Assembly (NCBI GenBank): GCA_036346405.1
Contig: CM070546.1
Coordinates: 99,702,826-99,766,825, forward strand
Length of the DNA stretch: 64,000 nt
Reading direction: 5' to 3'
Source of the DNA: Phyllostachys edulis
Taxonomy: Eukaryota; Streptophyta; Magnoliopsida; Poales; Poaceae
The position numbers and the translations under genes were made by a program. Every line of letters begins with the position of its first letter. The stretch's first letter is position 1. The notes under the pieces are model-generated. The model had not been told where the DNA came from. It saw nothing but the letters and a program-made list of their open reading frames with translations, and made no database searches. This document shows positions 47,570 to 57,749 of the stretch, piece by piece.

Positions 47570-48925
47570 AAAAGAATGCTATTTGGGTGCCCAAAGCCTT
47601 GGTTACTAACCTCCAAGGACCAAAAAAAAATTGGGTACCTAAAAGAACTTGACTTTCTTTTGTAGGTGAACTACAAAACTGGTGGAATGCATTGGGTGCT
47701 TGATAGCGAGTGCACTCAACATATGACCGAAGATCGAAAAATGCTCACGTCATTTGAAGTTGGGTATGGAAGTAATGACAAAATCATATTTGGAGATAAT
47801 AGCAAAGGAAAGGTAATTGGTTTGGGTAAAATTGCTACCTCAAATGACCTTTCAATTTCTAATGTGTCTCTTGTAGAAATATTAAACTTTAATTTGCTAT
47901 CCATTGCTAGAATTTGTGATCATGGACTTACTTGCAAGTTCTCTAAAGTTGGTGTTACTATTTCAAAAGAAAAAGAAAAAGATTTAGTTTTCAAATGCTT
48001 TAGATTTGGAAATCTTTACTTCGTCGATTTTTCTTCAAGTGATTCGTGCTTAAAAACTTGTTTAATTGCAAAAACTTCTTTGAGTTGCTTTTGGCATAGA
48101 AGACTAGGACATGTCAGGATGGTTCAACTCAAAAAGCTTTTCAAACATGACCTAGTCGTTGGCTTGAAAGATGTGATATTTGACAAAATAGATTGTGTAG
48201 TGCTTGGCAAGCCAGGAAACAACTCGCAAATTCTCATCTTTCTAAAAGTATCATGTCCACCTCTTAGTTATTGGAGCTCTTACATATGGATTTGTTTAGG
48301 CTAACAACCTATAAGAGCATCGGGGGCAATAGCTATTGTTTAGTCATTGTAGATGATTACTCAAGATATACTTGGGTTTTATTTTTACATAACAAAGCCG
48401 AAATCTCCGGCATTTTCAAAAGTTTTGCTAAAAGGACCCAAAATGAATTTGATTTCAAAATCACGAAAATCCGTAGTGATAATGGTTCTGAGTTCAAGAA
48501 CACTAAAATTGAAGATTTTAGTGATGAACTTAGAATAAAGCATGAACTTTTCACTGCCTACACTCCAGAGTAAAATGGAGTTGTAGAGAGAAAAAATCGA
48601 ATACTAATTCAAATGGCTAGGACAATGCTTGATGAGTATAACACTTCCGATAGCTTTTGAGCGGAAGCAATCAATACCATCTATCCTGCCATAAATCATC
48701 TTTATTTGCATTGCCTTTTGAAAAAGACTTCCTATGAGCTTCTCATTGGAAGAAAACCGAACATCTCCTATTTCCGTGTTTTTTTGTTACAAATGTTACA
48801 TTTTGAGAAAAGTTGTTCGTCTTTCAAAAAATTTAAATTGTTGTGATGTTGGATTTTTACTTGGTTATTCATCAAATAGTAAAGTTTGTCGTGTTTTCAA
48901 CAAAAACTCTGGTTTAGTTGAATAG
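47570..48925 (+). pseudogene. Copia-2 protease and integrase with stop codons
   Basis: The protease motif reads WVLDSECTQHMTED near 47,694-47,735; the catalytic Asp-Ser-Gly has become Asp-Ser-Glu (GGG to GAG). The pre-integrase zinc region FWHRRLGHVRMVQLKKL is near 48,090-48,140. The integrase frame starts near 48,271 (ELLHMDLF, then VDDYSRYTWV, then IRSDNGSEFKNT) with catalytic Asp residues present. The third acidic block NGVVERKN comes right after a stop at 48,571-48,573 (CAA to TAA), and another stop lies at 48,658-48,660. Integrase traces continue to about 48,925. The copy cannot be active. Confidence 0.85.
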
Positions 48926-49129
48926 ACTCATGATATACAATTTGATGAAACTAATGGCTCTTAAGAAGCAAGGAAATTTGGATGATGTGGGTAACGAAGG
49001 ATTAAGATAAGCAATGAAGAACATGCAAATAAGCGACATCAAGCCAAAGGAATATTTGAATGACTCACCATCCCCCATCCAAGTCGAACCTCCTACCTCT
49101 TCCACGATGAACTAAATTCAAATTGATGA

Positions 49130-50207
49130 AGTGGATGACGAGAAATATGAACAACCACCAAACCTACCCCCAAAGATCCACAACACAATTGCAAAAGATC
49201 ATCCAATAGATCAAATATTAGGTGATGTTAGTAAGGGGTCCAAACTCGATCTCGTGTTGCTTCTTATTGTGAGCATTACTCGTTTGTTTCTTATTTTGAA
49301 TCAAAACATGTAGATGACGCATTCGACGATCTAGATTGGGTGAATGCAATGCATGAAGAACTAAATGACTTCGCCTAAAACGACGTTTGGACATTGATGG
49401 AAAGACCCAACGAACATAACGTCATCGGTACAAAATGAGTTTTTAGGAACAAACAAGACTAAAATGGAGTGGTTGTAAGAAACAAGGCAAGATTAGTCGC
49501 TCAAGAATTCACACAAGCCGAATGTTTGGATTTTGGCAAAACTTTCACTCCTGTAGCTAGACTTGAGTTCATTCGTATTTTACTTACTTTTGCATCATGT
49601 TTTGATATTAAATTATTTAAAATGGATGTTAAAAGTGCTTTTCTAAATGGTAAAATATTCGAACTTGCGTTTGTCGAGCAACCACCCGGTTTTGAGGATC
49701 CTAAGAATTCAAGCCATGTGTATAAACTCTCCAAAGAGCTTGATGGTCTTAAACAAGCTCCTAGAGTATGGTATGAACGCCTTTGAGATTTTCTACTCTC
49801 AAAAGGATTCAAAATTGAAATAGTTGACACAACTTTGTTTACAAAAGTTATAGACGATGAATTCTTTGTATATCAAATATATGTTGATGATATTATCTTT
49901 GGGTCTAATAACCAAGAATTCTGCAAGGAATTTGGTGAAATGATGTCTAGAGAATTTGTAATATCCATTATCGGAGAACTTAGCTACTTTCTTAGACTTT
50001 AAATCAAGCAACTTAAGGATCAAACTTTCGTGAGCCAAAGGAAATATGTTAAGGACTTGATCAAAAGGTTTAGCATGAAGGACGCAAAGCCCATCAAGAC
50101 TCCCATGGCCACCAACGATTATCTCGACCATAATGAGGGAGGTAAGCCGGTAGATTTAAAGCTTTATAGATCAATGATTGGTAGTTTGTTTTATCTTACA
50201 ATTGGTG
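49130..50207 (+). pseudogene. Copia-2 reverse transcriptase with point stops
   Basis: The linker LPPKIHNTIAKDHPIDQILG near 49,163 leads into DDLDWVNAMHEELNDF (49,326), GTK and VF around 49,430, NKARLVAQEFTQAE at 49,475, MDVKSAFLNGKIFE at 49,623, and the catalytic YVDDIIFGSN near 49,878-49,907. From about 49,320 to 50,207 one frame is kept, with stops at 49,376, 49,436, 49,460, 49,784 and 50,000. All but the one at 49,460 can be explained by a C-to-T or G-to-A change in a conserved codon. A 24-base extra segment near 50,202 disrupts the TASRPD motif. The short-LTR insertion follows at 50,213. Confidence 0.88.
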
Positions 50208-50212
50208 GTTTG

Positions 50213-50317
50213 TGTTAAGGGTATTTAGTTCTTTTCCTATTGTACTAGTGTTTGTGTCTTGTACTATATATATGCCATATGGGCTATTGCAATAGATAAG
50301 CTTCATTCATATTTACA
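50213..50317 (+). repeat. Short-LTR element 5' LTR
   Basis: 105 bases, TGTTAAGGG...ATTTACA, with a TATATATAT box at 50,265-50,273. The near identity with the 3' copy indicates a recent insertion. Confidence 0.95.
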
Positions 50318-50330
50318 TGGTATCAGAGCC
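50318..50330 (+). other. Short-LTR element primer-binding site (initiator tRNA-Met)
   Basis: TGGTATCAGAGCC directly follows the LTR; it is the intact canonical sequence. Confidence 0.95.
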
Positions 50331-51847
50331 TAGGTTTAGAACCAAGCTTAGTCGTCTTCCGCTGTTGCCCCCGGGATGGTTCTCTCTACTCCCAGGGATG
50401 GCCACGTCACCGACCGCCACGCACGCCAACGTGCCTGCCGTCCAACTCCTCGCGCAGATCCGGTGCCATCACCCTCTCTAGCTGCCTCCTCCAACCAGAC
50501 CCGGTCGAATCTGGCTACCTCCCCTTTCGGCGCTGGATCCGGCCTCCCCCGCCTCCCGACCCTTCGCCATCTCTCCCTCCCAGACAACCACCTCTCTGGC
50601 GCCGACTCCCTCGCCGTCGTCGCGGATTCCTACGGTGGAACTCTCCGCCGGCTCACACGCCTGAGCTTCGGCCTCCACACTGGCCTCCAGCACTGGATCC
50701 GGTCGTGCGGAGCCTCCAGCGCTGGACCCACGCCGACCTTTGGGGGAGGAGCTCTCCGTCGCCGACGCCCGCCTCTCCTCACTCACCGGCCTCCCCGGCC
50801 TCCTGGCCCTTTGCCGCTGCTCCCTCCCGACACACGGCGCCATTGCGCAACCTCCCAGCCACTGCGCTACGCCCGTGGCCGCCGTCGCCGCCGCACACGC
50901 GCTCACCCCGGATCACGCCGTCTCCACCGCTGGCAAGCTCGGATCCGACCTCTCCGCCGCTAGATCCAGCTTCCCCACCTCAGATCCGACTGCCGGGCTC
51001 TTCCTCGCGTCGGATCCCGCTGCCACTTAGCCCTCTTGGCCTCTCCTTTCAACCACCACCGCCAGATCCCGCCGCCACCGCTCCTATGGCCGCCGCCGGA
51101 TCCCACCACCGCCTCCATTACAAATCAACGCTTGCCCGCGTGCGCTCGCGCCAACCTCTGCTCCCAGTTCCTCTTCGTCGCCTCGGTGGAGGAGTGAGAT
51201 GGGAGGAGACGATGAATGGAGGAAGAAATGGCAGGGGAGGAAATGTGGAGGGGTGGCAAGAGATGTTGGATGTTTGGTTGGGATGGTGGTGGAGCTGAGA
51301 ATATGTTGGAGCAAGATCTTTGGTGTTGGTGTGGCTGCTGCTATAATCTGCTGCCTTTGAGTCCTTTCTTTTGAGTCTTCTGTTTGCGTCCATCTAAGTC
51401 TGTAGCATCTCTCTCTTTGAGCTCGTCAAAGTCGTACGAGTCCACAAATCCTTGTTAGTCAGCCGATTGCTTTGCTAGCCACGATTAATTCTCTTGGATT
51501 GAATGTGGTCCTCTCCTTTCTTTTGCATGACAGCAGTCGCCGCTCTTCTCTCTGAGCCGCTGCAGATCGTAGAAGTCGTTATGATGTCGCCGCTCTCTCT
51601 AAGCCGCTGCCCCGAGCTTCTAAGGCCGTCGCGCTTCTTTCGCACTGCGCCTCCGTTGTGCTTCTTGTGCACTGCACCACCACCGTCTTGGGCTTCGATC
51701 TATGCGTCATGCTTCTATCTATTCCCCTTCGGCTTGATTTGACAAATTTCTCTATTCCTATCGGTTTCATCACCTTCTTCGTCGAATCGTCGTGCTATCG
51801 CGATCGACTTTGCTTCTGCTTATCTCTACTTTCTCAGCCCCTGCACC
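50331..51847 (+). other. Interior of the short-LTR element (left of hAT), unidentified
   Basis: GC-rich DNA with overlapping open frames in several phases (for example 50,376-50,963 and 50,705-51,298). One reads LPRLPTLRHLSLPDNHLSGA, reminiscent of a leucine-rich repeat, but the rest is Pro/Arg low complexity. No retrotransposon domain is present. From 51,300 the sequence is AT/CT-rich and non-coding. Confidence 0.45.
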
Positions 51848-53173
51848 TAGGGGTGGATAACGAGCCAGCTCGGCTCGGCTCGGCTCGTTAAAGCTCGTTA
51901 AGAAAACGAGCTCGGCTCAGCTCGTTAAGCTAACGAGCAGAAAACCAGGCTCGGCTCGGCTCGTTAAAAAACTCGAACTCGGCTCGTTAGGCTCGTTATA
52001 AAAAAAACATCCATGTAGTCCACAATTCACAAGCTCGTCCATGCAGATCACAATTCACAAGCTCACAATCATCAATAAACATCTATAGCATTGATCACAA
52101 GTTTACAATCATCAACAAACATCTATATAGCATGCTAAATGTTAGAATCAAGAGGGCAGCCAAGGAACCGTCGCCCCCGTCCGCAGAACTACTCGTGCTT
52201 GCATCTGATGATCTGAACACCTTCATCATCTCAATTTCGCCTTGTCGGGAATGGCCAAACTGGTACTTCAGAACCCAAGCGCACACACAATCTTGCGATC
52301 AGAATAGAAATGCTCAAACCAAATTGGCACAATCGAAACATCAACCGCAAAATTGAAGGAACAAGCAACACATTTACCCAAAACTGCATCTTTTGACATC
52401 AACTCACCCCGGAGGCTGCAGTGACTTGAAGTAGGAAGAGGGAAGAGGGAGGAGGGGCGGCGGCGTCTGGCTCGGGAGGAGCTCGGGGCAGAGGGGCGAT
52501 GCCGCGTGGGAGAAGGAGGACGAGGGGCGCCACGGGGAGAAGGAGGATGAGGGCGCCGGGGGGGAGGAGGGAGGGACCCACAGCGGGAGAAGGAGGAGGA
52601 GGGCGCCATGGGGAGAAGGAAGAGGAGGAGGGCACCAAAGAGGGAGAAGGAAGAGGAGGCAAGGCCACAAGAAGAGGAGGCGCCACACAAGGGAGGTGGC
52701 GAAGAGGGGTGGCGGAAGAGGAGGCGGCGCTGGGGTGGGGTGAGGTGGGTGGGTGCCGTGCCGTCTGCAGCGCCAGCAGTAAAAGGGGGTGGCGGAAGAG
52801 GAGGCGACGGAGGTAGGGTCTGGCGCGCCACCAAGCGGAGGTGGCGGAGGTGGGGTGGGTCGCGTCAATCGGGAGGAGGCGGCGGGGCGGAGTAGGTGAA
52901 GTCTGAAGAATGAGGGAAGGAGAAGGAATCAAGGTTAGGGTTGAGACTTGAGACTTCGCTGCGCACTGCGGGGCGTTGGGTTGGGCCTGCGACATCGATG
53001 AGTCAAACGAGCTAACAAGTTACTCGCGAGCCAACTCGGCTCGGCTCGTTAACAAAACGAGCTTTTTTGCCGGCTCGGCTCGGCTCGTTAAGGGACCGAG
53101 TTCGAGCCGAGTCGAGCCGAGCCCTTAACGAGCCGAGCTGGCTCGCGAGTTTCAGGCTTTTTTTCCACCCCTA
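51848..53173. mobile_element. Non-autonomous hAT element nested in the short-LTR element
   Basis: 1,326 bases with termini TAGGGGTGG and its exact complement CCACCCCTA, flanked by the perfect 8-base duplication CCTGCACC (51,840-51,847 and 53,174-53,181). That combination is diagnostic for hAT. Both subterminal zones are packed with GGCTCGGCTCGTTAA-type repeats in opposite orientation (51,865-52,005 and 53,020-53,155). The core (52,430-52,900) is purine-rich (GGAGGAGG) and has only Pro-rich or Gly/Arg-rich spurious frames. There is no transposase. Confidence 0.92.
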
Positions 53174-53348
53174 CCTGCACCTTGTGCTTTATGGGCTGTC
53201 ACATGACCCCAGATGGGAGATTTTTTGATACTCGACATATTTTCCAAGAGCTGCACGCTACGACGACATCTTTAAGACTCGGACTTTGGATTTTTCCCTT
53301 TTTAGTATCAACCCTTTTCAAATGTAATGCTATTGCATATGTCTTACA

Positions 53349-53358
53349 TTTGAGGGGG
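53349..53358 (+). other. Short-LTR element polypurine tract
   Basis: A purine run (TTGAGGGGG) directly precedes the 3' LTR start TGTTAAGG. It is the plus-strand primer. Confidence 0.8.
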
Positions 53359-53463
53359 TGTTAAGGGTATTTAGGTCTTTTCCTATTGTACTAGTGTTTG
53401 TGTCTTGTACTATATATATGCCATATGGGCTATTGCAATAGATAAGCTTCATTCATATTTACA
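53359..53463 (+). repeat. Short-LTR element 3' LTR
   Basis: 105 bases matching 50,213-50,317 with a single visible difference, followed by the target copy GTTTG and the resumed Copia-2 sequence. Confidence 0.95.
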
Positions 53464-53468
53464 GTTTG

Positions 53469-54053
53469 CTTTAGCTTACAACATCTAGACCCGATATTAT
53501 GTTTAGTGTTTGCATGTGTACAAGATTTCAAGCTTCACTAAAAGAATGACATTTAGTGGTTGTTAAAAGAATTCTTAGATATTTAAAGCATTCCTCTAAT
53601 ATTGGCTTATGGTATCACAAATGTGCAAATTTTGATTTAATTAGATATTCGGATTCCAATTATGTGGGTTGCAAAGTGGATAGAAAAAACACCTCAGGTA
53701 GTTGTCAACTATTAGGAAGGTCTTTAGTTTCATCATCATCCAAGAAACAAAGTTCCGTAGCCCTATCCACTGTCGAAGCCGAATATGTTTTCGCGGGTAG
53801 TTGTTGTGCTCAATTGCTTTGGATGAGGCAAACCTTGATAGATTATAGAATCAAATTCGACAACATGTCTCTTTTGTGTGATAATGATAGTGCCATGAAG
53901 ATAGCAAATAAACCAGTCCAACACTCAAGAACCAAGCATATAGATATTCACCACCATTTCTTGAGAGATCATGTGAGCAAAGGAGATATAGTTATTAGCC
54001 ACATATGGATCTATGATCAATTAGCCGATATCTTCACCAAACCATTAGATTAG
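53469..54053 (+). pseudogene. Copia-2 RNase H
   Basis: Resumes directly after the insertion with a SRPDIMFSVC-like block (53,487-53,517). It then continues open from 53,556: VKRILRYLKHSSNIGLWY, YSDSNYVGCKVDRKNTSG (catalytic Asp present), SSSSKKQSSVALSTVEAEYV (catalytic Glu present), RTKHIDIHHHFLRDHV, and the terminal QLADIFTKPLD at about 54,018-54,050. This is the full Copia RNase H end. A stop at about 53,547 separates it from the piece just after the insertion. Confidence 0.88.
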
Positions 54054-55001
54054 AGCAGGTTTTGTAAATTAAGGAATGAGTTAAATATCATAGATCATTT
54101 TAATGTTGCTTGAAACTTATGCCTCATGTTATTAGCTACCATTTTGAGTTCTTGTGAAAACTATTTTAAAATCTTTCTTAAAATTCTCTAATTTAATAAA
54201 ACTATGTTATTTGGGGCTTTTATTATCTATCTCATGCATAATAATCCTGAAAAGTATTTATTTGAATGTTATATTAAGGTTCATTTGCATCCTCTTCATT
54301 TTGATTCTTGAAAAACAGTACTACCACGGTCATATGCACGGTGCTACCACTGCTCGATTACTACTACGCGCCTTAAGTGTTGTACTATTGCTCCTGACTG
54401 GTGGTCCCAAAAATGGTTGTGGCTGACTCCTTATCCTTTGCTCTTCCTGTTCACTGCGGTCCAACCGGCTATTCACTCCAGAAACCACCAAGTCTAAAAC
54501 TCACTTTTCTCTTCTCTCTTCTTCCTCAAAACTTTCAACCTCAAATCTTCAAGGGGATCTAAGGAAACTTCAAGTTCCTGTCATTCCCAAGTGCTTGGCA
54601 ACCTTTCACTCCCATTCCCCTAGGTAACCCTTGTTGGAATTCTTTCTTTCCTCTTGTTTGCTACCGTTTTCAATTCTAGGGCTAAAAGCAAAATGTGCAT
54701 GATTTAATTAACTTCTTTTGGGCAAAATGATTGGAACTAGTATTTGGTGACACATTATGTCTATCCCATGACTTTTCTCATGCCAAATACATACTAGATG
54801 CAAGTTCGATCAATGCCCTAAGAATTCCCTACGGGTGCCGTACCACCGCCCGAGACCGTGCTGTACTACCTCCCACCGGTAGTACTGGTGTGCCAACGGT
54901 GGTACAACCACTCCAGCAGAGAAAAGTTAAAATTATCATGCTCCTTTACTTCAGTCTTGTCCTACCTTGTCCTAATTTGGTTTTTCATTCCCCTAGCAAA
55001 A
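54054..55001 (+). other. Copia-2 spacer between pol and the extra ORF
   Basis: Non-coding. It contains scattered TAGTAC/GTACTACC motifs (about 54,318-54,365 and 54,835-54,910) that match the hairpin motif in the element's own LTR. A CT-rich stretch at 54,500-54,620 could be a leader or splice acceptor zone for the extra ORF. Confidence 0.55.
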
Positions 55002-55950
55002 ATGTCTCGAAAGCCTGCTCTCCCCTCTTCGTCAAAAAGAAAAGCGTCAACTGGAGATGAGTATGAAGAAGAGAGTGAAGAAGAAGAAGACATGACTGAC
55101 AATGACACGAGCGTTGAGGACTATTTGCCAAATAAAATTCCTTTCTTTGCTTTAGATGAGAGGAGGATCAGAAGTGAAAAGTATACAACCTTGAGGCATA
55201 CAAATCAGTTTCTTCTTCTCAAAAGTGCATCTGAAGCATTCTTCCATACCAAGTTCTAAGAGGATGTCTTTTATCATGTATACAAGAAGAAAAACTTCAC
55301 AGATCATCAATATGTGTCATGGGTTAGTTTTGATCAGAATCCTCTCTACAATGGACTTCATCATCTGTTTCGACGAGTGAAATTGAACAATTGTGTGGCT
55401 TTGAAGCGCGATTATCACTCTAGAACCATAAAGCAATTCTTTGCTATAGTCCATGTCTCTCCCGAGCCTGATTCTCTCACTTGGATGACAGCCACTCACC
55501 AACTCAGTGCTTTAAAGATAGATTGTCATGACTCTTGGCTCATTCTTGAAAAATGGAGTTTAAGGTACACCTTGACAGCCCTTGGGATTTGACTCTAGTG
55601 GATGAACTGTATGATGCTACCCACACCTTTGTGCTTGGAAAAATGACTAGACTTCTACCCATCCCTAGCATCATATACAGAATAATAAGAGCAACCTTCT
55701 TTCCAAAAGGAGGTAATAATGATGAGATTTCGGGTAGAGCTTGGAATGTTATAAATCACATTCTGAATGGTACCAAGTTTGATGTTGTGGACTTTACCAT
55801 AACTGAGATATCTTTATCAAAAGGGGATACGGAGAAAAGCATTTATTATGCTCCCTACATCTTGAAGCTGATTCAAGACAAATCTACCTTCAACTTTCCT
55901 TATGAAGAAGTTCATCAAGAATTCAAACCAAGCAATGCCCCTCCTCCTTG
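55002..55950 (+). pseudogene. Copia-2 additional ORF in env-like position
   Basis: Start at 55,002 (ATG TCT CGA). The N-terminus is basic (SSSKRKAS, possible nuclear signal) and then strongly acidic (EYEEESEEEEDMTDNDTSVE). It reads to a TAA at 55,256, continues in the same sense as SWVSFDQNPLYNGLHHLF and WMTATHQLSALKIDCHDSW, and after a frame change near 55,560 ends with DEISGRAWNVINHILNGTKF and YYAPYILKLIQDKSTF (stop about 55,949). No signal peptide or clear membrane segment is visible, so it is not obviously an envelope protein. It resembles the plant-transposon-type extra ORFs found after pol in some Maximus and Athila elements. The function is unknown. Confidence 0.6.
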
Positions 55951-56640
55951 ACTCAGCGCGTGAGTGCGCTTGAGCATCCATCCTCCTCCACGTCTTCATA
56001 GCCAGTGTGGCCTCCTTCACCACTTCACTATCGTCATCGTCGCCGTCGTGATCCATCCCCAAACTAGTGGGTTTTGGTACTCGATGACAGGGGGAGATCA
56101 AGGGGGAGCAAGGGGAGAAATGAAAAATGAAGCTAGTCAAGACTCTTATGATATCTTATATTATCTATTTGGACTTCTTTTGGATGTGATAAGATTGTAA
56201 TAGTTAAGTTATTGCACTTATGAAGCTCCTTGACACTAGTGTTATGCTACATTGTTATCTTTGCTTACATTATCAAAGTTTATATTAAGTATATTTGTCA
56301 TGTTGTGTTATTGCTTTATGCTTCATATGGTTAATCTTTACATGTTTCCTCAAATTCAATAAATAAATGAAACTCCACCAAAATTTCCAAAAAATCCACA
56401 CATGTGTATGAAAATCACTTCATGAACCTATATGCACATATTTAGAGGGAGTTTTATTTATTTGATTGATTGACTTTGAGAGCAACTAATTCTTTATCTC
56501 CTTTGAGCTCATCCCAAGAATTAGTTGCAAATCAAAAGTCAAAACAAGAATATGCAACTTGTTTCAAACTTGGTGTATATTCAAACCTTTAAATTCATTT
56601 ATATTGCTTAGGTTGTCAACAATTACCAAAAGGGGGAGAT
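55951..56640 (+). other. Copia-2 3' spacer with repeated polypurine tracts
   Basis: AT-rich non-coding DNA. GGGGGAG tracts occur near 56,090 and 56,103 (AGGGGGAGATCAAGGGGGAGC) and at 56,628-56,640 (AAAGGGGGAGAT). The last abuts the 3' LTR and is the functional polypurine tract. A diverged AGAGGGAGTTTT lies near 56,444. Confidence 0.7.
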
Positions 56641-57228
56641 TGGAAGCATCTAGACCCCTAAAAATAATTTTGGTAATTAATGACAACAATGTGTTAAGGG
56701 ACTAACATGTGTGTTAAGATGTTTTAAAGGTTTTGTCCTAGATTATAGATGACAACATAGAAATGACAATGCAAAGACGATAAAGGATTGATATGGCTCA
56801 AGGCAAAGGTATTTTGTAGCCTAAGGACCCTTTTATAATTTTTATCGGTCTCGGTGTTTGGTGGAAAGAACGGATTTATAGGCTAGACGTCGTACTAAAA
56901 AGAGAGATCATGGGTAGTAGCTTGAAAACTTATGATGTGCCACTTTGATCAACTAAGATTCATGCATTGCATTTAGAACATCCTCTGAAAAATATCAGTA
57001 AAAATGATATGACTGCACCTGAGGAGTGGTACAACCGCAGTGCGGTAGAACCGATTTCTAGTTGGCAGAACGTTATTTCCAGAGAGCGTATTTTTAGGTG
57101 TTTTTACTCCCATGGAAAGCGATAGCTCCGATTGAGCCAAGCGGTACTACCGCTGTGCGGTAGTACCGACCCATGTGAGTGCAGTAGTACCGCAACAGGC
57201 TGTAACGGCTAGTTCAGAAGCATTAAAT
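56641..57228 (+). repeat. Copia-2 partial 3' LTR
   Basis: Starts TGGAAGCATCTAG after the polypurine tract and is cut after 588 bases by the CACTA-type terminus at 57,229. It contains a perfect hairpin of two 12-base arms, CGGTACTACCGC (57,142-57,153) and GCGGTAGTACCG (57,157-57,168), separated by TGT, plus weaker copies near 57,033 and 57,180. Confidence 0.75.
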
Positions 57229-57749
57229 CACTACTAGAAATCCTCATTTTTCCTACAATTTAAAACGTTCCCTAGTAGTGGAATTGTAATCCAAAGGAAA
57301 GTATCTATCCGTAGGGTAAGGTTAAAAAAACCTAGGGAACGAAATCGTTCCCTACTGTTTATGTAAATTACTACGGAAAGACTATAGAGAGAGAAATAAA
57401 CTATGCCTTGTCAGTGCCATGGTGGCAACTTTCCCTACTCGGATGGGTAAAACCGTAGGGATTTTTTTCGTTTTTGCCTCTCTTTTTACCTCCCCGCTAG
57501 GTTTTTTTTGGCTGTGCGCGCTGTTTTTTCAAGCGTTGTGCCAGTTTTTTTTGGCTGCTCTCTACTTGCCTCACGACTTTAGCGCTGCCTCCCGAAATCC
57601 CCAAACCACTGCCTCCCTAATTTCCCCAGACCACAACCTCCCTTGTCGGAATTGCTGGCCGCCGCCCTCACGACTTCAGCGCTGCCTCCCAAAGATCCCC
57701 TTGTTCCTGCTCTCTTCGCCATGTTCCTCTCCTCTCCCAACATGAGCCA

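Larger units (their letters stand above)
50213..53463 (+). mobile_element. Short-LTR non-autonomous retrotransposon (TRIM/LARD-like) inside Copia-2
   Basis: Two 105-base LTRs (50,213-50,317 and 53,359-53,463) differ at one visible base (TTAGTTC against TTAGGTC). Both start TGTTAAGGG and end ATTTACA. The target duplication is GTTTG (50,208-50,212 and 53,464-53,468). A canonical tRNA-Met primer site and a polypurine tract are present. After removal of the nested hAT, about 1.9 kb remains, with no gag or pol, so it depends on another element. The GC-rich interior (50,370-51,290) does not resemble retrotransposon proteins and may be captured host DNA. Confidence 0.93.
46817..57228 (+). mobile_element. 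Copia-2: 5'-truncated Copia retrotransposon (Maximus/SIRE-like) with an extra ORF
   Basis: Order: gag C-terminal half, CCHC knuckle, protease, integrase, reverse transcriptase, RNase H, extra ORF, polypurine tract, partial 3' LTR. The 5' LTR, primer site and start of gag are missing at the junction with the LTR fragment (46,816). The 3' LTR is cut at 57,228 by a CACTA-type element. A short-LTR element (50,213-53,463) splits it between reverse transcriptase and RNase H. Excluding that, 7.2 kb remain. The reverse transcriptase frame has no indels for 890 bases but six stop codons in it, unlike Copia-1. Confidence 0.88.

Noticed and set aside
50376..51298. Long overlapping open frames with a leucine-rich-repeat-like phrase
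   Set aside because: GC-rich, three frames open at once, mostly Pro/Arg low complexity, inside a non-autonomous retroelement. Not supported as a gene; kept only as a possible captured fragment.
52268..52995. Proline-rich minus-strand frames up to 198 residues
   Set aside because: They lie in the purine-rich core of the hAT element, overlap in several frames, and arise from GGAGGAG repeats.
55002..55950. Envelope gene of an endogenous retrovirus
   Set aside because: No signal peptide, no hydrophobic anchor and no fusion-type segment is visible; only its position is env-like.
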